From CAYOBW01 sp964402115 (GTDB lineage: Bacteria; Verrucomicrobiota; Kiritimatiellia; UBA8416; CAYOBW01): a DNA stretch of 10,406 bases. The DNA lies in assembly GCA_964402115.1 (NCBI GenBank), contig CAYOBW010000257.1, positions 1 through 10,406 on the forward strand, in the 5' to 3' direction. Below, in pieces: positions 5,524 to 10,406 of the stretch. Numbering within the stretch: the stretch's first letter is position 1; every line of letters starts with the position of its first letter. The notes beneath the pieces were generated by a model. That model was not told the origin of the DNA, searched no databases, and saw only the letters and a program-made list of their open reading frames with translations. The translations under genes and the position numbers were made by a program.

Positions 5524-6699
5524 TCATTGCTGACCTGGGGGCAGGACCACACGGAAGCCAAAGAGGTAGTAAGTGTAGCCCGGGTAGCTGCCGTAGCGAA
5601 AGGCAACCCGGCAGATGCTGGCGTAGTAGTACCAACTGCCGCCGCGAAGCACGCGGTCCGAGACCTCGGACGCACCCGCCGGATCCTCGACCGTCCCAGG
5701 ATACGCTCCATACCAGTCCAGGCACCACTCCCACACATTACCGTGAATGTCGTACAGCCCCCACGCATTCGGCAGATAACTGCCGGCCTCCGCTGTGCCC
5801 CCCGCCGTATCCACCGTCTGCGCGTCTCCATACGTTTGCGGTCCGTTGTAATGGTACCGTCCCACCTCGGCCATGTTCGGGCACGAACCTGTTCTTGTAA
5901 GGTTCTTCCCACTGTTCAGCGCCGTCTTGGTCCCCGCCCGGCCGGCATACTCCCACTGCGCTTCCGTCGGCAGGTCGAAAGCCTTGCCCGTCCGTGCCCG
6001 CAGGCGCCCCATAAACGAGTCAGAATCCACGTTGCTGTTCGCAGGCCACCCCGCACCCGCCGTCGAACCTCGGATCATGTCGTAGCTCACCTGTTCGACT
6101 GGGCGAGCGTCGCGGTAACTGGTGTTGTTGAAGTAACTCGGCCAGGTCCCCATGACCCGTTCCCACTGCTTCTGCGTAACCTCGAAGACGCCAACGTAAA
6201 ACGGCTGTGTCAGTGTGACCTGATGCTGCGTCTCGTCGCTTTCACGGCCCACTTCCCCTTCCGGCGAACCCATGGTGAACGTGCCGGCCGGGATACGCCG
6301 TAGCACGAGCTTGCTGGTCTTGAAATCGTCGGTCCAGCCGCCTTCGGGCACGCCCGCCAAGTAGCTCACCGGGTAGTTCGACGCGGTCGGTCCGCCAGCG
6401 AGATCCACGACCAGGTAGGTACAGGGTAGCCCACGAACCCGATAGAACATCGGTACGCTGACAGTGATCGCGCCGTTGGTATCCGCCACGACGCAGCGCA
6501 AAGCGTCCCAGGTGTTCGTCCAAGGCCCGTCCACGAACGACGCCCATTCCACCGTGCAGGTGCTGCCGGGAATCAATTCCGTACACCGCAGTTCACCGTT
6601 CTGGTCGAAGGAGGAAATCACGGGGCCCTGAGCAAAGGCCGTGACGTTCAGTGCCAGCACGAGCACGGCCGTCAGACGGAATCCTGTTTTGTGCGACAT
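5524..6699 (-). CDS. Secreted SUMF1/FGE-fold protein with putative DGR-type variable region
   Basis: A 391-aa protein. Residues 1-23 are a signal peptide (cleavage after AFA). About 26-92 form a small beta module (PVISSFDQNG ... TVEWAS...GPWTNTW ... SVPMFYRVRG) that I associate with PVC SUMF1 proteins. About 133-386 are a formylglycine-generating-enzyme-like domain: IPAGTFTMGSPEGEVGR, VFEVTQKQWE, RPVEQVSYD, FDLPTEAQWEYAGRAG, GLYDIHGNVWEWCLDW, LRGGSW and GFRVV. The FGE two-cysteine copper site is not preserved (one Cys, SICRVAFR), so it is more likely a binding protein of C-type-lectin fold than an FGE. Residues 351-383 form the variable segment compared under findings. The start at 6699 is chosen for the signal peptide and a GAAGAAG 5-6 nt upstream. 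Confidence 0.88.
   Translation of the reverse strand: MSHKTGFRLTAVLVLALNVTAFAQGPVISSFDQNGELRCTELIPGSTCTVEWASFVDGPWTNTWDALRCVVADTNGAITVSVPMFYRVRGLPCTYLVVDLAGGPTASNYPVSYLAGVPEGGWTDDFKTSKLVLRRIPAGTFTMGSPEGEVGRESDETQHQVTLTQPFYVGVFEVTQKQWERVMGTWPSYFNNTSYRDARPVEQVSYDMIRGSTAGAGWPANSNVDSDSFMGRLRARTGKAFDLPTEAQWEYAGRAGTKTALNSGKNLTRTGSCPNMAEVGRYHYNGPQTYGDAQTVDTAGGTAEAGSYLPNAWGLYDIHGNVWEWCLDWYGAYPGTVEDPAGASEVSDRVLRGGSWYYYASICRVAFRYGSYPGYTYYLFGFRVVLPPGQQ
5552..5649 (-). other. Putative variable region (VR-like segment), copy 1
   Basis: A 98-nt C-terminal segment from the LRGGSW codons to GFR. It aligns without gaps to 9136-9233 (78/98 identical). Constant blocks (18 nt around LRGGSW, the 18 nt encoding CRVAFR, 6 nt for PG and the final 11 nt) are identical, including third positions. 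The variable codons between them end in C in both copies. The pattern resembles a DGR variable region. Confidence 0.65.
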
Positions 6700-6787
6700 A
6701 CCAACTTCTTCGGGTATCTTGCCCGTCACTCGTATCGTTTCCACAGCCATCCGCCCCGCTGAACGCAAGGGGACGCACCTCACGTGC

Positions 6788-6842
6788 CGATCCCCATGCC
6801 GTGGATAGTACCCCGTCATACTTGAGAGGCAAGCGCTATTGG
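6788..6842 (-). promoter_or_regulatory. Shared promoter region of SUMF1-fold gene 1
   Basis: On the minus strand, TTGCCT (6827-6832) and TACTAT (6805-6810) with a 16-nt spacer form a candidate sigma70 promoter, giving a leader of about 100 nt. The surrounding 55 nt align ungapped with 10206-10260 upstream of the second SUMF1 gene (38/55), including CCAAT and CGCTTGCCTC. Confidence 0.55.
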
Positions 6843-6944
6843 TGGGCTTATCCACTCCTGGTAATCCCGGGGCAATATCTGGCCGACGCAATTCCCTCTC
6901 GTCTCATGGTACAGGATCTTGCTTCCGACCGTGTGATGTCCCAG

Positions 6945-7247
6945 TCAACGCGTGAAGATGGTCGGCAGTTGGGCAGCCGGCGCCTCGTCCCCGAAATCCA
7001 CCTCCAACCCCGCCCAATTCGCCAACTCCCGCAGCATGATTCGGCGCAGCTCCTGGCGGAATTCTCCAGGGAACTTGCCGCGGCGGGCATGCAGGTTCAT
7101 CAGGAAGACGACAATGACCTTCTCCTCCCGTCGCGTCACGCGCTCCTTGAAGTCCTTGGGCATGGCTTTGTAGAGGTCGCGCAGATCCTGGTCGGCTGCC
7201 CGCAGCAGGCGGTCGAGCGTGCGGTGGTATTGGCGGCCAGGTTCCAT
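6945..7247 (-). CDS. Hypothetical 100-aa helical, charged protein
   Basis: A soluble, mostly helical and strongly charged protein: RQYHRTLDRLLRAADQDLRDLYKAMP, then KERVTRREEKVIVVFLMNLHARRG, and FRQELRRIMLRELANWAG, ending with an acidic/Ala segment. No family recognised; the helical charged character is compatible with an adaptor or nucleic-acid-binding role, but nothing specific shows it. The start is well supported: AGGTGA lies 4 nt upstream of the ATG. The upstream small membrane-protein gene stops only 4 nt before this ATG, so the two are translationally coupled and probably act together. Confidence 0.65.
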   Translation of the reverse strand: MEPGRQYHRTLDRLLRAADQDLRDLYKAMPKDFKERVTRREEKVIVVFLMNLHARRGKFPGEFRQELRRIMLRELANWAGLEVDFGDEAPAAQLPTIFTR

Positions 7248-7251
7248 GTGC

Positions 7252-7434
7252 TCACCTGTAGTTGCTCAACTCGCTGATCACCCAGGGATCCACGTCCTGG
7301 CCGCGTGCGGCATCAAAGAGGGGCGTATCCGACGCCGGACCGCAACTGCCGATGCCGTAGTGGAACTGCACGATCCATGCGACGCCGACCAGGAAGCCTG
7401 TAAGCGTGAGCGCTGCGATGACGCGTCTCTTCAT
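7252..7434 (-). CDS. Small one-helix membrane or exported protein
   Basis: A 60-aa product starting MKRRVIAALTLTGFLVGVAW: a basic N-terminus and one hydrophobic segment (residues about 5-24), then a polar tail with PLFDAARGQDVDPWVISEL. It fits a single-pass anchor with a short extracytoplasmic domain, or a signal peptide. I chose Met at 7434 over the longer in-frame start at 7503 because it places the basic residues and the helix at the N-terminus. No clear Shine-Dalgarno is present. A perfect TTGACA lies upstream on the same strand (7473-7478) but has no good -10 at the right distance. The gene is followed after 4 nt by the 100-aa gene and is transcribed away from the cobalamin-related gene. 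No family recognised. Confidence 0.55.
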   Translation of the reverse strand: MKRRVIAALTLTGFLVGVAWIVQFHYGIGSCGPASDTPLFDAARGQDVDPWVISELSNYR

Positions 7435-7513
7435 GGGCGACACAGTACTCGAACCTATCACCCCATCCCATGTCAAAAGAAGGAAACCTGCTCTGCCGCT
7501 CACCTCGAATCAG

Positions 7514-7542
7514 TTGGAAATCAAACCATGTTGGCGTATGCT
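7514..7542 (+). promoter_or_regulatory. Candidate sigma70 promoter of the MetH-activation-like gene
   Basis: TTGGAA (7514-7519) and TATGCT (7537-7542) with a 17-nt spacer, about 45 nt upstream of the ATG. It lies in the divergent spacer between the small membrane gene and the gene at 7590. Confidence 0.45.
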
Positions 7543-7589
7543 GAGTCGGCGTTAGGACTGTGGGGGAACCCCGAGGGGAGGAAGACGAC

Positions 7590-8333
7590 ATGAAGGCACT
7601 CAAGTACGCTGTCATTGCCGTCAAGGATGCACCTCTGATGGAAACGCTCACGCACATCCCGTTCGTCCTTGATGCAATAACCCTTATGGCGACGGCTCAC
7701 GTTGAAACCGATTCAGATGACGCAAGGGAGTTCATGACGCTGCTGGAGAGGTCCAGAGCCATTGCCAATCCCACGGTGGTTTACGCAGAGTGCTTCATTG
7801 ACGCCAAGGGAGGAGACAATACCGTAACCATCGGCGGCATTACTTTCACGAGCAGAACGCTCAGGCGGAACCTGGAGAAGGCGGAACGGGTGTTTGCCTA
7901 TGTCGCCACCTGTGGTCGGGAGCTTGACGGCATCCCGTTGCCCACGGGGGACATGCTGATGGAGTTCTGGCGTGATGCGATCAAGACGGCCTTGCTCTGG
8001 GCGGCGCTGCAACATCTCAACGACCACCTCAGCCGGCGGTATAGATTGGCCCATACCGCCTCAATGAGTCCTGGTTCAGGGGATGTTGATACATGGCCGA
8101 TCCAGCAGCAGAAGGAGTTGTTTGCCTTGCTGGGCGGGGCTGAAGAGGTGCGGAAGCGGTCCGGCGTGGAACTGACCGATTCCTGCCTCATGATTCCCAA
8201 CAAGTCCGTTTCTGGTATCTGCTTCCCAACGGAGACCGATTTCCGCAGCTGTCAGGTTTGCCATCGCGTGGAGTGCCCATCCCGCAGTGCTCCCTTTGAC
8301 AAGAGCGTTTGGGAAATGATGCAGCATGAGTGA
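7590..8333 (+). CDS. Stand-alone MetH reactivation-domain-like protein (vitamin B12-related)
   Basis: A 247-aa protein resembling the AdoMet-binding reactivation domain of cobalamin-dependent methionine synthase as found in stand-alone proteins (Thermotoga TM0269 is the known example). Seen: a central FAYVATCGREL strand/turn (Cys108), the helical segment LMEFWRDAIKTALLWAAL, HTASMSPGSG before a WPIQQQKELFALLGG block, and a C-terminal Cys-rich region with SCLMIPNKSVSGICFPTE and CQVCHRVEC (Cys199, 211, 221, 224, 229) that could bind a metal or cluster. Expected role: reductive reactivation of a corrinoid enzyme using AdoMet. No MetH or corrinoid gene is beside it. The start is set by GGAGG 8 nt before the ATG at 7590; a GTG at 7560 lies before that site and is rejected. 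Confidence 0.85.
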   Translation: MKALKYAVIAVKDAPLMETLTHIPFVLDAITLMATAHVETDSDDAREFMTLLERSRAIANPTVVYAECFIDAKGGDNTVTIGGITFTSRTLRRNLEKAERVFAYVATCGRELDGIPLPTGDMLMEFWRDAIKTALLWAALQHLNDHLSRRYRLAHTASMSPGSGDVDTWPIQQQKELFALLGGAEEVRKRSGVELTDSCLMIPNKSVSGICFPTETDFRSCQVCHRVECPSRSAPFDKSVWEMMQHE

Positions 8334-8594
8334 AATGGATAGCCTCCGCAATACCATGAGTGGGAACGGCGCTTCTGGGTTTGCGGGGGGATTTCGTGTT
8401 GATGAATGGGGCTTGGTAGATGGGATCGAGTAAGCGGTTCGTTTAAGGGTATCCGAGAAAGGGTGGCGACGAAGTGTGCGGTTGTAAGAAGCGAGAAGCA
8501 CACCCTTAACCGCCACCCTTAACCGCCGTTCTTAACCGGATTCTTAACCGACTTACTTAAACATCTTTCAGAGTGCAGTCATGCGGGATGGTCA
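8334..8594. other. Intergenic stretch leading into the CTTAACCG repeat cluster
   Basis: No gene supported on either strand. A large stem GGGTGGCG/CGCCACCC (8461-8468/8511-8518) encloses a second stem GTGTGC/GCACAC (8474-8479/8498-8503) and overlaps the CTTAACCG repeats. It might end the transcript of the upstream gene, but it has no T-tract. Confidence 0.5.
8505..8562. repeat. CTTAACCG short-period repeat array
   Basis: CTTAACCG occurs at 8505-8512, 8518-8525, 8531-8538 and 8543-8550 (steps 13, 13, 12 nt), followed by a degenerate CTTAAAC at 8556-8562. An inverted, imperfect copy GTTTAAGGG lies upstream at 8441-8449. The intervening 4-5 nt differ, so it is an array of spaced sites rather than a simple tandem duplication. 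Confidence 0.75.
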
Positions 8595-8759
8595 ATGGAA
8601 AATCCCCACGAAAACCCGGAAGCGCCTATCTGGGGCAGGAGTTCGGTGAGGAATATCGGAACGAGATCCTGCCGCATGACGAGAGAGGCGTTCAGGCGGC
8701 GTTACTGGCGCAGCCATTGGGGGGTGATGGTGTATCGCCTGCCGACAGCGGGGCGGTAG
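8595..8759 (+). pseudogene. Possible small or decayed gene
   Basis: A 54-codon frame begins MENPHENPEAPIWG and ends MTREAFRRRYWRSHWGVMVYRLPTAGR. Its Trp/Arg/Tyr-rich end looks protein-like. The middle of this frame is poor, whereas the next frame over the same bases reads GQEFGEEYRNEILPHDER, which continues sensibly between the two parts. The simplest reading is a small gene damaged by two frameshifts; a chance open frame is also possible. No good Shine-Dalgarno and no family recognised. Confidence 0.25.
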
Positions 8760-8811
8760 CGGGGGAGGTGTGGACGCCGCCGTGAAAGTTCCCGAATCCG
8801 CCGGTTTGGCC

Positions 8812-8913
8812 AGAACCGCAGATTGACGAATGATGACCTCCGAATGTCGACGGTGAGGATCCGTGACGGCCTGCATTCCTTCGACATTCTGCGGTTGGGT
8901 ATTCTGCGGTTCT
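8812..8913. repeat. Nested long-range inverted repeat
   Basis: AGAACCGCAG (8812-8821) pairs with CTGCGGTTCT (8904-8913), and inside it GAATGTCGA (8842-8850) pairs with TCGACATTC (8881-8889). The right side also holds three direct copies of CTGCGGTT (starting at 8889, 8904 and 8912). No coding signal is seen. Similar arrays of GAATG/CCGC strings are, to my knowledge, common intergenic material in PVC-type genomes. Confidence 0.6.
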
Positions 8914-9070
8914 GCGGTTCCGCCGGAAGAAGATGAAGTACACGGTCATTTCCATAGCGGCTGAAGAACATCACTTTCAAAGCGGCGTTGACAGGGAGGG
9001 GACATGCGACGCCATTAGCATTCTGTCATCACTGTGTCCGTTCAGCCTCTCGCTCCGCTCGGGGTGCGTC
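8914..9070. other. Non-coding remainder upstream of the second post-stop element
   Basis: No gene supported. An ATG at 8933 opens a frame into the 3' flank of the SUMF1 gene, but the protein has no coherent features after the first about 16 residues and runs antisense into the gene. Homology to the flank of the first SUMF1 gene starts only at 9071. Confidence 0.4.
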
Positions 9071-9107
9071 CCGCCCCCACGGCTCGAACGAACACCCCTT
9101 CCTCAGC
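9071..9107 (-). other. Conserved post-stop element, copy 2
   Basis: Matches 5487-5523 at 35 of 37 positions in the same place relative to the stop codon of a SUMF1-fold gene. Confidence 0.75.
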
Positions 9108-10121
9108 TCACTGCTGACTTGATGACAAGGCAACCCGGAAGCCAAAGTAGCTGTTGGTGAGGCCCGGGTAGTAGTAGAAGCGAAAGGCAACCCGGCAGCA
9201 GTTGGCGGTGAAGTTCCAACTGCCGCCGCGAAGTGCGCGGAGCCAACCCGTGGCGGCACCCTGCGGGTCTATCGTGTCTCCCGCAGGGTAGTCTCCAAGC
9301 CGGTCCATACACCATTCCCAAACGTTGCCGTGCATATCGTACAACCCAAACTGGTTCGGGGCTTTCTGCCCAACGGGGTGGGTTGTCGCACCGCTATTAT
9401 TTTGGCACCATCCGGCGTTGGCAAGATTATTGTCCCGGTCTCCGTTGCTGTACCTTGTCGTGGTTCCTGCTCTACGCGCATATTCCCATTCGGCTTCCGT
9501 TGGCAGGCGGCAGGTGAGCTTCTTCGAGCGTAAGCCCACGCTTGCCGTTACGGTACTGCAGAAACCTACAGCATCTTGCCAGGTCACCTGCTCTACGGGG
9601 CGGGTATATGCCTTGAACTTGCTGGGGTTCTTCCCCGTCACCCGCTCGTACTGCTCCTGCGTGACTTCGTACTTCCCCAACCAGAACCCCTCAGTGAGTC
9701 TCGCAAGGTGCATGGGGCCTTCCCGCTGCTCCCGTCCCGCTTCGCTGTCTGGACTTCCCATCATAAACGAGCCAGGCGGTATCCACGCGAACGCCATCGT
9801 GACGCCGCTGCCGAGATCCACGTTCAGTTCCTGCCCGGGTTGTGGTTTCCGTTCGCCTTCCTCGGTTGGTCCAGTTGCTCGGGTTTGGCCCGACTGGTTA
9901 TCCACACCCTTCGCAGGCAGGCCTTTCACCGCAACCGGGCTCGCTTGCGACTCCAAATCGGCCAGGATGAAATCGGCTGTCTGCTTCTCTGCCCTCACGT
10001 CCAAAGCCAAGTCGAGCTTATCCTGGACGGTCAGGCTTATGAGGGTGGGCTCTTCGGCGTGCATCACCACGGCCGTCGCAAGCGAGGCGAGTGCGATGAC
10101 GAGGGTAGCAGTCCATGTCAT
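9108..10121 (-). CDS. Second secreted SUMF1/FGE-fold protein with putative DGR-type variable region
   Basis: A 337-aa protein. Residues 1-22 form a signal peptide (ATLVIALASLATAVVMHA). About 23-95 are a diverged charged linker region (LTVQDKLDLALDVRAEK...), unlike the first protein. About 99-332 are the FGE-like domain: DLGSGVTMAFAWIPPGSFMM, KYEVTQEQYERVTG, RPVEQVTWQDAVGFC, CRLPTEAEWEYARRAG, GLYDMHGNVWEWCMD, LRGGSW and GFRVA. The C-terminal NCCRVAFR has adjacent cysteines, not the spaced pair of true FGEs, so enzymatic formylglycine formation is doubtful and ligand binding more likely. The start at 10121 has GGAG about 11 nt upstream and gives the signal peptide at the N-terminus; Met at 10145 is an alternative. 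It shares promoter, C-terminal segment and 3' flank with the gene at 5524-6699. Confidence 0.87.
   Translation of the reverse strand: MTWTATLVIALASLATAVVMHAEEPTLISLTVQDKLDLALDVRAEKQTADFILADLESQASPVAVKGLPAKGVDNQSGQTRATGPTEEGERKPQPGQELNVDLGSGVTMAFAWIPPGSFMMGSPDSEAGREQREGPMHLARLTEGFWLGKYEVTQEQYERVTGKNPSKFKAYTRPVEQVTWQDAVGFCSTVTASVGLRSKKLTCRLPTEAEWEYARRAGTTTRYSNGDRDNNLANAGWCQNNSGATTHPVGQKAPNQFGLYDMHGNVWEWCMDRLGDYPAGDTIDPQGAATGWLRALRGGSWNFTANCCRVAFRFYYYPGLTNSYFGFRVALSSSQQ
9136..9233 (-). other. Putative variable region (VR-like segment), copy 2
   Basis: The 98-nt partner of 5552-5649. Of 20 differing nucleotides, 19 lie at codon positions 1 or 2 of codons that end in C in both copies; the other is a silent T/C. 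Confidence 0.65.
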
Positions 10122-10205
10122 ATCGTCGCTGCTCCGGACAATCATGTTCCGTGGATACAGAACCCCTTCCGATCGCGCTTGCCGGTGGGCGGCGCGGCTA
10201 CACGA

Positions 10206-10260
10206 CGATCCCAATACGTCGGAGTCTAGCCCGTCCGGCATCCGAGGCAAGCGGAATTGG
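10206..10260 (-). promoter_or_regulatory. Shared promoter region of SUMF1-fold gene 2
   Basis: TTGCCT (10245-10250) and TAGACT (10223-10228) on the minus strand, 16-nt spacer, about 95 nt leader. It aligns ungapped with 6788-6842 and has the same -35 hexamer and upstream CCAAT. Confidence 0.5.
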
Positions 10261-10406
10261 CGATCCCTTTTCCCAACAAGTAACCCACAGCAGAAAGGAC
10301 CGATACCGTCCGGCAGATGCGGTGGCGCCATGAGCACAGACAGCCTGACCCGTACGGCGAAGGCCGTCAACAAGATGGAAGAATGATCAAATGCGATCGG
10401 GATAGG
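10261..10406. other. Window end, no supported gene
   Basis: Upstream of the second SUMF1 promoter I see nothing that can be supported. A short plus-strand frame (10330-10386, 18 codons from an ATG) and an overlapping ATG at 10384 could mark a gene starting at the window edge, but there is too little sequence to judge. Confidence 0.3.

Noticed and set aside
5386..6303. Long plus-strand frame opposite the first SUMF1 gene
   Set aside because: Antisense to all FGE motifs; low-quality composition. The same applies to 9325-10386 opposite the second gene.
6945..7247. DGR accessory protein (Avd)
   Set aside because: It is small and helical and lies near the variable genes, but I see no recognisable Avd four-helix-bundle pattern, and it is coupled to an unrelated membrane protein.
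8505..8562. CRISPR array
   Set aside because: Repeats are 8 nt with 4-5 nt between them, far too short for repeats or spacers, and no cas genes are present.
10330..10386. 18-aa plus-strand peptide gene at the window end
   Set aside because: No ribosome binding site, no recognisable motif, and no downstream sequence to test a coupled gene.

Overview
The window is GC-rich bacterial DNA. No single marker fixes the phylum, but several families point to the PVC superphylum, most likely Kiritimatiellota, Lentisphaerota or Verrucomicrobiota (inference). They are an XRE regulator with coiled-coil and Lys-rich tail, a small GIY-YIG nuclease behind a tRNA end with palindromic repeats, a DUF6915-like protein, and two secreted SUMF1/FGE-fold proteins. 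Almost all genes are on the minus strand. The exceptions are the GIY-YIG gene, a metallophosphoesterase remnant and the cobalamin-related gene.

Layout. 49-98: 3' half of a tRNA-Pro(TGG) whose 5' half is not adjacent. 134-264: palindromic repeat modules. 289-531: GIY-YIG nuclease. 532-886: hairpin-rich spacer. 4130 down to 887 (minus): a compact six-gene operon, with two 4-nt start/stop overlaps and gaps of 3, 10 and 23 nt elsewhere. In transcription order it encodes the XRE regulator, the DUF6915-like protein, a 32-aa lipobox peptide, a secreted C39/papain-like peptidase, an Ala/Pro/Lys-rich exported protein and a DUF72 protein with an extra N-terminal region. 4206-4643: a one-TM hypothetical protein. 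4854-4995: 22-bp tandem repeats running into a 27-bp-arm palindrome that abuts a 5'-truncated metallophosphoesterase pseudogene (5008-5268). 5524-6699 and 9108-10121: the two SUMF1-fold proteins. Between them lie a small membrane protein, a 100-aa helical protein, a divergently transcribed stand-alone MetH-reactivation-like protein (7590-8333), and a 774-nt gene-poor stretch rich in repeats.

The main result is the SUMF1 pair. The gene bodies are diverged, but three segments are shared. The first is a 55-nt promoter region (38/55 identical, ungapped). The second is a 98-nt C-terminal segment in which 19 of 20 nucleotide differences fall at first or second positions of codons that all end in C, while the codons between them are identical at the nucleotide level. 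The third is a 37-nt element directly after the stop codons (35/37 identical). This is the footprint expected of variable regions of a diversity-generating retroelement (DGR) acting on a C-type-lectin fold. No reverse transcriptase or template repeat lies in the window, so any such system would act from elsewhere. All identities were counted by hand from the sequence; family names come from recognition, not database searches.
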